Assembly (NCBI RefSeq): GCF_007714205.1
Contig: NZ_VMQU01000029.1
Coordinates: 1-46,628, forward strand
Length of the DNA: 46,628 nucleotides
Direction of reading: 5' to 3'
Origin: Mycobacterium helveticum
GTDB lineage: Bacteria > Actinomycetota > Actinomycetes > Mycobacteriales > Mycobacteriaceae
The notes below the pieces were generated by a model. That model saw nothing but the letters and a program-made list of their open reading frames with translations, did not search any database and had not been told where the DNA came from. The position numbers and the translations under genes were made by a program. Below, one piece after another: positions 1-8,497 of the stretch (its first letter is position 1; each line of letters starts with the position of its first letter).

Positions 1-482
1 CCCGGGTGGGGCTCGGGGACGATCCGGTCGCCGTGCACGCGCACCGCGCTGGCGTAGTCGGTGACGCCGATCGGCAGATCGGGGGCGGGCCGGCCGAACG
101 CGTCCAGCGACAACACTGCCACCTCGCCACCGTCGACCAACGCGTCGGCCTCGTCGAGGCGTTCGGCGGTGCACAGGGCCAGGTCGGCCCGGCTTTCGAG
201 CACCACCTCCGCGCCGACCCACCACACCCCGAACAGCACCGCCGCCGTCTGCCAGTGCGCCGGCAGCAGAATCGCGACCCGGCTGCCGGGCCCGGCGCCC
301 AGCTCGTCGCGCAGCAGGTTGCCGGTCTTGGCGGCCCAGTTGGCCAGGGTCGCCGCGGACAACTCGATGCGCTCGCCGGCCGCATCGTCGTAGTAGGTGA
401 TGCGCGGGCCGACCGGGTCGGCCCGCAGCATCGGCTCGAGGATGGCCCCCGAAAGCGTGGCGGGCGTGCTCAGTTGATGCAT
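1..482 (-). CDS. TIGR03089 family protein (Rv3268-like), 3' end outside window
   Basis: About 160 residues of an open frame leave the window at base 1, so only the N-terminal part is visible. The start is taken at the ATG whose complement is at 480-482, which overlaps the last codons of cpsA; a CTG-AGC alternative lies three codons further in. The protein opens MHQLSTPATLSG and contains RITYYDDAAGERIELS and LANWAAKTGNLLRDEL, which I recognise as the TIGR03089 family found next to cpsA in mycobacteria (Rv3268). The fold resembles the N-terminal part of acyl-adenylating enzymes, but the family has no assigned reaction that I know of. The overlap with cpsA indicates co-transcription and perhaps translational coupling. 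Confidence 0.8.
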   Translation of the reverse strand, partial: MHQLSTPATLSGAILEPMLRADPVGPRITYYDDAAGERIELSAATLANWAAKTGNLLRDELGAGPGSRVAILLPAHWQTAAVLFGVWWVGAEVVLESRADLALCTAERLDEADALVDGGEVAVLSLDAFGRPAPDLPIGVTDYASAVRVHGDRIVPEPHP

Positions 483-1945
483 TCGGGCTTGTCGGAGCCG
501 GCGGTCAGGATGGGCGAGGGCGCCGGGACGTCCGGGTCGTCCGCCCCGCCCGCGTTGGACACGTGGGCGGCCGCCATCTGGCTGTTCGCACCGCCGCCCA
601 GGCCGGAGCCCGGGCCGCTGTAGTCGTTGGCCAGCACCACGCGGACGGTGCCCGGGGCTATCGACGTGTCGGCGACCACGGGCAGGCCGCCCAGTTGCCG
701 GGCGACCTCCCGGGCGCCGACGTCGTCGCTCTTGGCCGCCCGCACCTGGCTGCCCTTGACGTGCCCGCCCACGTTGTTGCCGACGGCGCCGGTCGTGAAT
801 CCCTTGGAGCTCAACACGTCCGCTACCGCCGCGGCCAGGCCGTTGATGTCGGTGTCGTTGACGACGCTGGCCGTCGTCTTGGCCGGGGTGAAGGCCAGCT
901 CCTCGGTCTTGCCCTGGTCCTGGTTGTGCAGCAGGCCGGCGACCCAGTCCTGGACCTGGTGCGGGTCCACCCGCACCACGCTCTGCATGCCGTCGTCGCT
1001 CCAGCCGGCGCCGTCGAGCACCGGGATGGTGGCGAACGCGACTTTGCCGCCGGCCAGCTTCTGCATCTGCTGCACGAAGTCCATCACGTCCCAGCCCGAG
1101 GAGAGCACCACCGAGCGCTGGACGGCGGCCTCCAGGCGCTGCAGCGTGGTGGGGCTCGACAGCGTCTTGCCGGAGATGACGCTGTGGGCCAGCGAGGCCA
1201 TCACCGCCTGCTGGCGCACGACGCGATCCAGATCGCCGCGCGGCAGCTCGTGGCGCTGGCGTACGAAGCTGAGCGCCTCCGGGCCGGACAGGCGCTGCTG
1301 GCCGGCGGGGAAGTCGGCGCCCGAGAGCGGCTCGAACACCGGCTCCTTGAGGCAGACGTCGACGCCGCCGAGGGCGTCGGTGATCAACGCGAAACCCAGC
1401 AGTCCGATCTCGGCGTAGTGGTCGACGGTGACCCCGGTGAGGTCGGCGACGGTCTTGATCAGCGCCTCCCGGCCGGCCTCGGTGCCCTGGGCCGCGGCGT
1501 GCTCGGCCGAGTCGCCGGCCTGGACCAGGTTGGCGCGCCTGGTCTCCCGGGTCTGGCCGTAGACGCCGTTGATCTTCGTCTTGCCCAGGCCCGGGGCCGC
1601 GACGTAGGAGTCGCGCGGGATCGAGATGGCGGTCGCCGACTGCCCGTTGTTGGGAATCCGGATCAGGATGATGGTGTCGGTGTTGGTCGCCTCCTCGTCG
1701 CCGGCGCGCAGCGCCGCGAGCTCGTCGGCCGACAGCGGGTTGCCGTGCGCGTCGGTGCGGCTGTCCAGGCCGACCAGCAGGATGTCGATCGCGCCGTCGT
1801 CGCCGCCCTTGCCCAGCGAGGCGGCCGACATGTGGAAGATGCCGTCTTCGAAGGACCGGACGTTGGTCCACGCGATCCCGGTGCCGAGAACGACCAGGAC
1901 CGTCAGCGCGGTGGCAACCACACGAACCACACGATGCACTCCCAT
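470..1945 (-). CDS. cpsA: LytR-CpsA-Psr (LCP) family cell wall ligase CpsA
   Basis: 491 residues. A short cytoplasmic N-terminus is followed by one hydrophobic segment (about residues 6-26, ATALTVLVVLGTGIAW), then an extracytoplasmic LCP domain with IDILLVGLDSRTD near residue 53, arginine-rich SFVRQRHELPRGDLDR in the middle, and a LytR_C domain near residues 355-445. LCP proteins transfer polyprenyl-linked glycans to the wall; in mycobacteria they attach arabinogalactan to peptidoglycan, and CpsA of M. tuberculosis also affects phagosome biology (family knowledge). The gene is divergent from rmlD with about 109 nt between them, and rmlD and wbbL make the rhamnose linker of the same polymer. 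A downstream TIGR03089 gene overlaps its 3' end. The length is normal for CpsA. Confidence 0.92.
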   Translation of the reverse strand: MGVHRVVRVVATALTVLVVLGTGIAWTNVRSFEDGIFHMSAASLGKGGDDGAIDILLVGLDSRTDAHGNPLSADELAALRAGDEEATNTDTIILIRIPNNGQSATAISIPRDSYVAAPGLGKTKINGVYGQTRETRRANLVQAGDSAEHAAAQGTEAGREALIKTVADLTGVTVDHYAEIGLLGFALITDALGGVDVCLKEPVFEPLSGADFPAGQQRLSGPEALSFVRQRHELPRGDLDRVVRQQAVMASLAHSVISGKTLSSPTTLQRLEAAVQRSVVLSSGWDVMDFVQQMQKLAGGKVAFATIPVLDGAGWSDDGMQSVVRVDPHQVQDWVAGLLHNQDQGKTEELAFTPAKTTASVVNDTDINGLAAAVADVLSSKGFTTGAVGNNVGGHVKGSQVRAAKSDDVGAREVARQLGGLPVVADTSIAPGTVRVVLANDYSGPGSGLGGGANSQMAAAHVSNAGGADDPDVPAPSPILTAGSDKPECIN

Positions 1946-2054
1946 CCCACTAGGTTACTTGCGGCACAGCCGCTTCGCGGGTAGCGGGCACCCGCGCGCC
2001 CCCGGCGTGACCCGGGCGTGACCCGCGCGTTTCGGCGCGTGCCACACTCATGCC

Positions 2055-3029
2055 ATGTCGGGCAGGATGATTATCAGCGGGGCCGGGGGGCAACTGGGCA
2101 GCACGTTGGCGGCGCTGGCGGCCGACCAGGGCCGCCCGATGCAGGCGTACACGTCGTCGCAGTGGGACATCACCGACCCGGCGGCGGCCGAGCGGATCAT
2201 CGGCGGTGGCGACATCGTGATCAACTGCGCGGCCTACACCGACGTCGACGGCGCCGAGAACGACCAGGCCCGCGCGTATGCGGTCAACGCCGCCGGACCC
2301 GAGCACCTGGCCAGGGCCTGCGCGCGGGCGGGCGCCCGGCTGATCCACGTCTCCACCGACTATGTCTTCGGCGGCGAGGCCTTCGGCGGCGAGGCCTTCG
2401 GCGGCGAGGCCTTCGGCGGCGAGGCCCGCGGCGGCGACCCGGGCGCCCCGGCCTCCCGCCCCTACGAGCCCGGCGACCCCACCGACGCGCGGGGCGTGTA
2501 CGCCCTCAGCAAGCTCGCCGGCGAGCGGGCCGTGCTGGCCGCGCTGCCGGAGGCCGGCGCCGGGACAGTCGTGCGCACCGCCTGGGTCTACACCGGCGGC
2601 ACCGGCAAGGACTTCGTCGCCGTCATGCGCCGGCTGGCCGCCGGGGACGGCCCCGTCGACGTGGTGGACGACCAGACCGGCTCCCCGACCTACGTCGGCG
2701 ACCTGGCCGCCGCGCTGCTGCAGGTGGCCGACGACGGCGTGCCCGGCCCGATCCTGCACGCCGCCAACGCGGGGGCGGTGTCCCGGTTCGGGCAGGCCCG
2801 GGCGGTCTTCGAGGAGTGCGGCGCCGACCCGTCCCGGGTGCGCCCGGTCAGCACCGCGCAGTTTCCCCGGCCGGCGCCGCGGCCGGTCTATTCCGCGCTC
2901 GGCGGCGAGCAGTCCCGGGCGGCGGGCCTGCGGCCGCTGCGGCCCTGGCGCGAGGCCCTGGTCGCGGCGCTGTCGGCGGCCGGCGGCGTCGCCGCGGGCG
3001 ACCGACCGCTACCCTCGACGCGTGACTGA
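2055..3029 (+). CDS. rmlD: dTDP-4-dehydrorhamnose reductase RmlD
   Basis: 324 residues, NADPH-dependent final step of dTDP-L-rhamnose synthesis, cytoplasmic. An N-terminal Rossmann motif GAGGQLGS is seen at about residues 10-17, STDYVFGG at about 98-107, and the catalytic YxxxK as Y149-K153 (YALSK). The product feeds WbbL, encoded next with an 8-nt overlap. ATG 2055 is used; ATG 2067 is an in-frame alternative. Odd point: immediately after STDYVF the protein carries a GGEAF repeat (about residues 105-124) encoded by four exact 15-bp copies, inserted in a loop just after the active-site Thr-Asp-Tyr region. Normal RmlD proteins have a single short acidic loop there. The frame is kept, so the enzyme is probably functional. 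Confidence 0.93.
   Translation: MSGRMIISGAGGQLGSTLAALAADQGRPMQAYTSSQWDITDPAAAERIIGGGDIVINCAAYTDVDGAENDQARAYAVNAAGPEHLARACARAGARLIHVSTDYVFGGEAFGGEAFGGEAFGGEARGGDPGAPASRPYEPGDPTDARGVYALSKLAGERAVLAALPEAGAGTVVRTAWVYTGGTGKDFVAVMRRLAAGDGPVDVVDDQTGSPTYVGDLAAALLQVADDGVPGPILHAANAGAVSRFGQARAVFEECGADPSRVRPVSTAQFPRPAPRPVYSALGGEQSRAAGLRPLRPWREALVAALSAAGGVAAGDRPLPSTRD
2367..2441 (+). repeat. 15-bp tandem repeat inside rmlD (4 exact copies plus a degenerate one)
   Basis: The unit TTCGGCGGCGAGGCC occurs at 2367-2381, 2382-2396, 2397-2411 and 2412-2426 with no mismatch; 2427-2441 is a diverged fifth unit. It encodes F-G-G-E-A repeated in the reading frame. The exact identity of the copies implies recent slipped-strand expansion. 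Confidence 0.95.
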
Positions 3030-3912
3030 CGTCGTGCCGGTGGTCACGGTGACCTATTCGCCGGGCCCGCACCTGGAGCGCTTTCTGGCCTCGTTGTCAC
3101 TGGCCACGGATCGCCCGGTCGAGGTGCTGCTGGCCGACAACGGCTCCACCGACGGGACGCCGCAGACGGCGGTCGAGCGCTACCCGAACGTGCGGCTGTT
3201 CGAGACGGGGGCCAACCTCGGATACGGCACCGCGGTGAACCTCGCCGTCGAGCGGCTGGGGGAGATCGGGGCGGCCGACGACTGGGTGATCGTGGCCAAC
3301 CCCGACGTGCAGTGGGGTCCGGGCAGCATCGACGCGCTGCTGGACGCCGCCAACCGGTGGCCGCGGGCGGGTGCGCTGGGCCCGCTGATCCGGGACCCCG
3401 ACGGGTCGGTGTACCCGTCGGCGCGCCACCTGCCCAGCCTGGTCCGCGGCGGGATGCACGCGGTTCTCGGGCCCTTCTGGAAGCGCAACCCGTGGACGGC
3501 GGCGTACCGCCAGGAGCGGCTCGAGCCCAGCGAGCGGCCGGTCGGCTGGCTGTCGGGGTCGTGCCTGCTGCTGCGCCGGTCGGCGTTTCGCCAGGTCGGC
3601 GGGTTCGACGAGCGCTACTTCATGTACATGGAGGACGTCGACCTCGGGGACCGCCTGGGCAGGGCCGGCTGGTGCAGCGTCTACGTGCCCTCGGCGGAGG
3701 TGCTGCACCACCGGGGCCACTCCACCGGGCACGACCCGGCGAGCCACCTGACGGCGCATCACCAAAGCACCTACATCTTCCTGGCCGACCGGCATGCCGG
3801 ATGGTGGCGGGCCCCGCTGCGCTGGACGCTGCGCGCGTCGCTGGAGGTGCGTTCGCGCCTGATGGTGCGCAATTCGCTGCGCAGCAGAAGACGCGACATG
3901 GAAGGGCGCTAG
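3022..3912 (+). CDS. wbbL: Rhamnosyltransferase WbbL (arabinogalactan linker synthesis)
   Basis: 296 residues from GTG 3022, which overlaps the end of rmlD by 8 nt; an upstream extension in the same frame is only a shadow of rmlD. It is a GT2-fold glycosyltransferase: VVTVTYSPG at the N-terminus, ADNGSTDGT near residue 36, VANPDVQW (metal/nucleotide region), GWLSGSCLLLRRSAF and FDERYFMYMEDVDLGDR (acceptor/catalytic acidic residues). WbbL transfers rhamnose from dTDP-Rha to decaprenyl-PP-GlcNAc, forming the linker between peptidoglycan and arabinogalactan, and is essential in mycobacteria (family knowledge). Length is close to the M. tuberculosis enzyme (about 300). It sits between rmlD and the mannose-1-phosphate guanylyltransferase, in one operon. 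Confidence 0.93.
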   Translation: MTDVVPVVTVTYSPGPHLERFLASLSLATDRPVEVLLADNGSTDGTPQTAVERYPNVRLFETGANLGYGTAVNLAVERLGEIGAADDWVIVANPDVQWGPGSIDALLDAANRWPRAGALGPLIRDPDGSVYPSARHLPSLVRGGMHAVLGPFWKRNPWTAAYRQERLEPSERPVGWLSGSCLLLRRSAFRQVGGFDERYFMYMEDVDLGDRLGRAGWCSVYVPSAEVLHHRGHSTGHDPASHLTAHHQSTYIFLADRHAGWWRAPLRWTLRASLEVRSRLMVRNSLRSRRRDMEGR

Positions 3913-3914
3913 AG

Positions 3915-4991
3915 GTGGCAAGACCCCCGGTTGACGCGGTGATCCTGGTGGGCGGCAAGGGCACTCGGCTGCGGCCGCTGACCCTCTCGGCGCCCAAGCC
4001 GATGCTGCCGACCGCCGGGCTGCCCTTCCTCACCCATCTGCTGTCGCGGATCGCCGCGGCCGGCATCGAGCACGTGATCCTCGGGACGTCGTATCGGGCC
4101 GAGGTGTTCGAGGCCGAGTTCGGCGACGGGTCCAAGCTGGGCCTGCAGATCGAGTACGTGACCGAGCCGAACCCGCTGGGAACCGGCGGCGGGATCGCCA
4201 ACGTCGCGCCGAAGCTGCGCCACGACACCGCGATGGTGTTCAACGGCGACGTGCTGTCCGGTGCCGACCTGGGCGCGCTGCTCGAGTTCCACCACACCAA
4301 GCAGGCCGACGTCACGCTGCACCTGGTGCGGGTCGGTGACCCCCGGGCGTTCGGCTGTGTGCCCACCGACGAGGACGACCGCGTCGTCGCGTTCCTGGAG
4401 AAGACCGAGGACCCGCCCACCGACCAGATCAACGCCGGCTGCTACGTCTTCCAGCGCGAGGTGATCGACCGCATTCCCCGCGGCCGCGAGGTCTCCGTGG
4501 AACGCGAGGTGTTCCCGGCCCTGCTGGCCGACGCCCTCAAGGTCGTCGGCTACGTCGACGCCACGTACTGGCGCGACATGGGCACTCCGGAGGACTTCGT
4601 GCGCGGATCGGCGGACCTGGTGCGCGGCATCGCCCCGTCGCCGGCGCTGCAGGGCCACCGCGGCGAGCAGTTGGTGCACGACGGCGCCGCGGTGTCGCCC
4701 GGCGCGGTGCTCATCGGCGGCACGGTCGTCGGGCGGGGCGCCGAGATCGGCCCCGGGGTGCGGCTGGACGGCGCGGTGATCTTCGACGGCGTCAAGGTCG
4801 AGGCGGGCAGCGTGATCGAACGGTCGATCCTCGGCTTCGGGGTGCGCATCGGTCCGCGGGCCCTGATCCGCGACGGGGTGATCGGCGACGGCGCCGACAT
4901 CGGCGCGCGCTGCGAGCTGCTGCGCGGTGCCCGCGTCTGGCCCGGCGTGGCCATTCCCGACGGCGGGATCCGCTACTCCTCGGACGTCTGA
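3915..4991 (+). CDS. manB: Mannose-1-phosphate guanylyltransferase (Rv3264c type)
   Basis: 358 residues from GTG 3915, two bases after the wbbL stop. The N-terminal nucleotidyltransferase domain shows the signature AVILVGGKGTRLRPLT and PKPMLPTAGLPFL; VFNGDVLSGADL supplies the metal-binding Asp. The C-terminal third has hexapeptide repeats of a left-handed beta helix (GGTVVGRGAEIGPGVRLDGAVIFDGV and later). The enzyme makes GDP-mannose for PIM, lipomannan and LAM. The M. tuberculosis orthologue has been called manB, and in older mycobacterial lists rmlA2, so the symbol is ambiguous; the sequence is clearly that orthologue. The gene ends 22 nt before the convergent NUDIX gene. Confidence 0.9.
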   Translation: MARPPVDAVILVGGKGTRLRPLTLSAPKPMLPTAGLPFLTHLLSRIAAAGIEHVILGTSYRAEVFEAEFGDGSKLGLQIEYVTEPNPLGTGGGIANVAPKLRHDTAMVFNGDVLSGADLGALLEFHHTKQADVTLHLVRVGDPRAFGCVPTDEDDRVVAFLEKTEDPPTDQINAGCYVFQREVIDRIPRGREVSVEREVFPALLADALKVVGYVDATYWRDMGTPEDFVRGSADLVRGIAPSPALQGHRGEQLVHDGAAVSPGAVLIGGTVVGRGAEIGPGVRLDGAVIFDGVKVEAGSVIERSILGFGVRIGPRALIRDGVIGDGADIGARCELLRGARVWPGVAIPDGGIRYSSDV

Positions 4992-5013
4992 GTCCCCGGC
5001 CCGGGCGTGGCGG

Positions 5014-5568
5014 CTAACGGCCCAGGGCTTGAGCCACCAGGTAGGCCAGCGCGTGATCGGTGCCTTCCGGCAGCCCGTCGGCCGGGAACCACCGCAGGTC
5101 CAGCGACTCGTCGCTCATCGCGATCCGCGCGCCGGCCGGCGCGCGCGCCACGAACTGCAGGTCGAGGTGCCGGGTCGGCACGCCCAGCGAGCAGGTGACC
5201 GGGTGGACGTGCACCGCGGCCAGCTCCGGCTCGATACGCAGACCGGCGATCCCGGACTCCTCGGTCGCCTCGCGCAACGCCGCGGCGACGACGTCGGGGT
5301 CCCCGTCGTCGTCCTCGTCCCCTTCGTCGCAGTGCCCGCCCATCTGCACCCAGCGGCGCAGCCGGTGGTGCAGGGTCAGCAGCACCCGGTCGCCGGTGTC
5401 GTCGAGCACCAGCGCCGACGCGGTCACGTGGCCGGGCACGCAGTCGCGGCGGCAGGCGTCGGGGCGGGCGTGCAGGAAGGCCAGGACGGCGTGCCGCACC
5501 GAATCCTGGGCCGGGTCGGGCGCCCGCCAGTCGGTGAGTATCGAGATCGCCGAGTCGCGAACGCTCAC
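5014..5568 (-). CDS. NUDIX hydrolase, last gene of the F420 operon
   Basis: 184 residues from GTG 5568, whose GTGA overlaps the stop codon of the preceding 73-residue ORF; this overlap decides the start. The NUDIX box is seen as GGHCDEG, an acidic Asp/Glu insertion, and REATEESGIAGL, matching the REUxEExGU core. NUDIX enzymes hydrolyse nucleoside diphosphates linked to another group; the substrate cannot be read from the sequence. In M. tuberculosis, as I recall, the corresponding position between fbiB and the guanylyltransferase gene is occupied by a DNA methylase gene (Rv3263), so this locus differs. Its coupling to fbiA-fbiB suggests, as inference only, a house-cleaning or nucleotide-handling role near F420 synthesis. 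Confidence 0.87.
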   Translation of the reverse strand: MSVRDSAISILTDWRAPDPAQDSVRHAVLAFLHARPDACRRDCVPGHVTASALVLDDTGDRVLLTLHHRLRRWVQMGGHCDEGDEDDDGDPDVVAAALREATEESGIAGLRIEPELAAVHVHPVTCSLGVPTRHLDLQFVARAPAGARIAMSDESLDLRWFPADGLPEGTDHALAYLVAQALGR

Positions 5569-5786
5569 CGCGGCACCCGCCCGGTCCGGTGGTCGCGCAG
5601 CGCCGACCACGCCGCGCGGCAGCGGGCCACGACGTCGGCGGCGAGTCCGCCGCAGGCGCAGGCCGGCGGCGCGGCGGGCAGCTGCTCGGCTGCGGCGGGC
5701 TCGAGTTCCCAGATTCCCCCACCGTAACTGCGGCCGGTGCGCACCGCCGCCGCCGCCTTGCCCGCGAACGCCGTCGTCGGGGTCAT
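5565..5786 (-). CDS. 73-residue protein of unknown function coupled to fbiB and NUDIX
   Basis: I do not recognise this protein. It begins with ATG at 5786 in the ATGA that also ends fbiB, and its own stop overlaps the GTG of the NUDIX gene, so it is flanked by 4-nt overlaps on both sides. That architecture is strong evidence for a real, translated gene even though it is short. The sequence is Ala/Gly-rich with a [11 protein letters not shown] segment near residues 19-29, a proline stretch, and a CACGG motif near residues 47-51; no transmembrane segment or signal peptide is evident. The two cysteines could bind a metal, but this is speculation. An out-of-frame fbiB shadow continues upstream in the same frame and should not be joined to it. 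Confidence 0.62.
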   Translation of the reverse strand: MTPTTAFAGKAAAAVRTGRSYGGGIWELEPAAAEQLPAAPPACACGGLAADVVARCRAAWSALRDHRTGRVPR

Positions 5787-7156
5787 TTCCGGATCAGCAG
5801 GTCCGCCGCCGGAACCGGTTCGCGCGGCCCGGCCGGGTCCTGCGCGTAGCCGATCGCGACGGCGCCCAGCGGCTCCCAGTCGGGCGGCAGGTCGAGCTCG
5901 GCGCGCACCAGGTCGGCGGCGAAGATCGTCGAGCCGATCCAGCAACTGCCCAGGCCCCGCACCGCCAGGGCCACCAGCAGGGCCTGCACGGCCGCCCCGA
6001 CCGCGACCGTGAACATGGCGTGCTCGGCATCGCTGCGGGCGGCGTCGGCATAGGTGTGTGCGCCGTCGGGAACCAGGAACGGGACGACGACCTCCGGCGC
6101 GTCGTAGAGGATCTGGCCCCGCGCCACCCGACGCTCTATCGCGTCGGGGGGGTTGCCGTCGCGGGCGAGGTCGGCGCGCCACCGGTCCTTCATCCGGTCC
6201 AGCAGCCGCAGCCGGGTGGCCGGGGTGCGCAGCCACACGAACCGCACCGGCCGGGTGTGGTGCGGGGCCGGCGCGGTGAGGGCCTCGGCGACGGCGGCCT
6301 CGACGAGCTCGGCCGGCACCGGCCGGCCGCCGAACCGGCGCACCGACCTGCGCAGCAGCTGGGCCTGCCGACGGCCCAGCTCGAGAGCCTCGGCGGTGCC
6401 CAGCCAGAACAGGTCCTCGGTGCCCGGCCGCACCAGCCGCCGGGCCGTCGAGCCGTCGTCGGTCACGTGCAGGCCGCGCACGACGGCCACCGGCATCGCG
6501 GTCAGCTTGCCCTTGACCAGGTCGGCGGCGGCGGCGACCTCGTCGGCGACCGCAACCTCGGTGACCTGCAGCTCGTTGCCGTGCCGGTCGACGGTGCCCG
6601 AATAGTTGTGCAACACGGCCAGACCGGCCGCGCCGATCGCCGCGTCGGTCTGGCCGTTGCGCCAGGCCCGGCCCATCGTGTCGGTGATGACCACCGCGAC
6701 CTTGACGCCGAGGCGCTGCCGCAGGCCCGCGCGCAGGGCCGCGGCGCTGGCGTCGGGGTCGACGGGCAGCAGCGCCAGCTCGTCGACCCCGACGTTGGAT
6801 CCGTCCACACCGGCGGCGGCCTGGACCAGGCCCAGCCGGCTCTCGGTGATCAGGGTGCGGCCCTTGCGGGCCAGCACGCGCACCGCTTCGTCGTCGACCA
6901 GCCGGCGCCGCAGCCGGTCCCGCTCCTCGGCGTCCCGCGGCGCCGGCACCAGCCGTCCCTCGCACTTGGAGACCGCCTTGCTGGTCACCACCACGACGTC
7001 GCCGTCGCGCAGCCAGGGCGCGGCCGCGGCGACGGCCGCGGTCAGGTCGTCGCCCGGCCGGAACTCGGGGAGCCCGCTCACCGGCAGGATCTCGACCGCG
7101 GCCGCCGTGCCGTGCTCGCGCACGCCGGGCGGCGCCGTCGGACCCGGGCCGCTCAC
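5783..7156 (-). CDS. fbiB: Coenzyme F420:L-glutamate ligase / FMNH2-dependent dehydro-F420 reductase FbiB
   Basis: 457 residues from GTG 7156, overlapping the fbiA stop by 4 nt (GTGA). The N-terminal half (to about residue 245) is the CofE-like gamma-glutamyl ligase: [43 protein letters not shown]. The C-terminal half is a nitroreductase-fold FMN domain, with [21 protein letters not shown] and [14 protein letters not shown]. In mycobacteria FbiB reduces dehydro-F420-0 and adds the poly-glutamate tail, cytoplasmic (family knowledge). It is about nine residues longer than the M. tuberculosis protein, all at the N-terminus. The operon order is fbiA-fbiB-73-aa ORF-NUDIX, each joined by stop/start overlap. 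Confidence 0.95.
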   Translation of the reverse strand: MSGPGPTAPPGVREHGTAAAVEILPVSGLPEFRPGDDLTAAVAAAAPWLRDGDVVVVTSKAVSKCEGRLVPAPRDAEERDRLRRRLVDDEAVRVLARKGRTLITESRLGLVQAAAGVDGSNVGVDELALLPVDPDASAAALRAGLRQRLGVKVAVVITDTMGRAWRNGQTDAAIGAAGLAVLHNYSGTVDRHGNELQVTEVAVADEVAAAADLVKGKLTAMPVAVVRGLHVTDDGSTARRLVRPGTEDLFWLGTAEALELGRRQAQLLRRSVRRFGGRPVPAELVEAAVAEALTAPAPHHTRPVRFVWLRTPATRLRLLDRMKDRWRADLARDGNPPDAIERRVARGQILYDAPEVVVPFLVPDGAHTYADAARSDAEHAMFTVAVGAAVQALLVALAVRGLGSCWIGSTIFAADLVRAELDLPPDWEPLGAVAIGYAQDPAGPREPVPAADLLIRK

Positions 7157-8145
7157 GCGCTCACGCCCACGAGGCCGAGCCCGGCGGCGACCATGTCGGC
7201 CGTGGCCTGCGGGTCGGTCATCACCAGCGGGACGGAACGGACCGCCACCCCCTCGATGATCGCCGCGTCGCCCTCGTGCACCAGCCAGCCGTCCAGGACC
7301 CCGGTGCCCGCACGCGCCCCGTAGTGGCGGCCCACCGCCTCCGCGGTGGACTCGACCCCGATCACGGACAGGCAGGCATCGGCCATGCCGCGCAACGGCT
7401 TTCCGCCGATGATGGGCGAGTAGCCGACGACCGGGGCGGTGGTGGCGCGCAGCGCACCCCGGATGCCGGGGATCGCCAGGATGGCGCCGACGCTGACCAC
7501 CGGGTTGGACGGGGCCAGCAGGATGACGTCCGCTTCGGCGATAGCCGCCACGGCCTCGGTTGTGGCGCCGGCCTTTTCGGCGCCGACGAACGCGAAGCTG
7601 TGGGTGGGCACCTGAGCCCGGTAGCGCACCCACCACTCCTGGAAGTGGATCGCACGCCGGCTCTCGTCGGCCGGGTCGGTGATCACGACGTGGGTCTCGC
7701 ACCGGTCGTCACTGGCCGGCAGCAGCCGGGCGCCCGGCTGCCAGCGGTCGCACAACGCCGCGGTGATCTGCGTCAGCGGGTAGCCGGCGCCCAGCATCTG
7801 GGTGCGCACCAGATGGGTGCCCAGGTCGCGGTCGCCCAGCATGAACCAGTCCGGTTGCACGCCGTAGCGCGCCAATTCTTCTTTGGCGTGCCAGGTTTCG
7901 TCGCGGTGACCCCACCCGCGCTGCGGGTCCACGCCACCGCCTAAGGTGTACATGCAGGTGTCCAGATCCGGGCACACGCGCACCCCGTGGATCCAGGCGT
8001 CGTCGCCGATGTTGACGACCGCGACCAGCTCGTGGTCGTTCGCCGGGCGCCCCGGTGCCCGGAACCGGCCCAGCCCGAGCAACTGCTGGACCCCCAGCAG
8101 GAAGCGGGCGCCGCCGACCCCGCCGACCAGAACGGTGACCTTCAC
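7153..8145 (-). CDS. fbiA: FbiA, 2-phospho-L-lactate/PEP transferase of coenzyme F420 synthesis
   Basis: 330 residues from GTG 8145 ([18 protein letters not shown]). The CofD family glycine-rich N-terminus GGVGGARFL is followed by [32 protein letters not shown] and [15 protein letters not shown], all typical. FbiA transfers the PEP/phospholactyl group to Fo, giving (dehydro-)F420-0, which FbiB matures. The length agrees with the M. tuberculosis protein (331). Odd point: the 11 bases GTGAAGGTCAC are duplicated in tandem at the start, producing an upstream GTG (8156) with the frame GTG-AAG-GTC-ACG-TGA whose stop overlaps the true GTG start. Upstream in-frame extension (to 8268) is not supported by homology. 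Confidence 0.94.
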   Translation of the reverse strand: MKVTVLVGGVGGARFLLGVQQLLGLGRFRAPGRPANDHELVAVVNIGDDAWIHGVRVCPDLDTCMYTLGGGVDPQRGWGHRDETWHAKEELARYGVQPDWFMLGDRDLGTHLVRTQMLGAGYPLTQITAALCDRWQPGARLLPASDDRCETHVVITDPADESRRAIHFQEWWVRYRAQVPTHSFAFVGAEKAGATTEAVAAIAEADVILLAPSNPVVSVGAILAIPGIRGALRATTAPVVGYSPIIGGKPLRGMADACLSVIGVESTAEAVGRHYGARAGTGVLDGWLVHEGDAAIIEGVAVRSVPLVMTDPQATADMVAAGLGLVGVSA

Positions 8146-8497
8146 GTGACCTTCACAGGGCACGACAGTACCGGCCGGCCACGGTCCGGCGGCGGGCCCA
8201 TGAGGCGGGCCGGAAACGAGGATTCGGAAACGGTTGTGACAGTTGTGATCGACACGCCGGGGGCCCAATGCAACAGAAACGCCGAAATTTCGTCACGAGA
8301 TGATATGGAAACGCCGTCTGACGCTTGACCGGGCACAGCAACCCGTGTCTAATCACAACAGTGTCATTTCCCGGTTGGCCAGCCGTTTCCGGTGTCGCAG
8401 ACCGAGATTCGATCACTTGTTCGAATTGTTCGAATGTCTGTACATCAGAACAGTGGGAACCCCTACTCTTTCAATCAGCCTGAGGAGGCGGAAACGC
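8146..8497. promoter_or_regulatory. fbiA-whiB2 divergent intergenic region with TTCGAA inverted repeat
   Basis: About 350 nt without a supported gene between divergent fbiA and whiB2. At 8420-8434 two TTCGAA palindromes are separated by TTG, giving an imperfectly centred dyad. A TACTCT hexamer at 8464-8469 fits the mycobacterial -10 TANNNT about 28 nt before the whiB2 ATG, and GAGGAGG at 8481-8488 (approximately) is a strong ribosome binding site. A long leader is usual for whiB2. The assignment of elements is by pattern only. Confidence 0.45.

Noticed and set aside
563..1984. 473-codon plus-strand frame opposite cpsA
   Set aside because: Antisense shadow of cpsA; Gln/Val/His/Arg-rich, no domain.
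2367..2441. CRISPR-like array
   Set aside because: The units here and in the other three arrays are directly adjacent 15-bp copies without spacers and no cas genes are present.
3312..3914. N-terminal extension of the mannose-1-phosphate guanylyltransferase
   Set aside because: The extension overlaps wbbL in another frame; homology and GTG 3915 two bases after the wbbL stop set the start.
8420..8434. LexA/SOS box upstream of whiB2
   Set aside because: The mycobacterial box is TCGAAC-N4-GTTCGA; the sequence here has a shorter spacing (TTCGAA-TTG-TTCGAA), so it does not fit.
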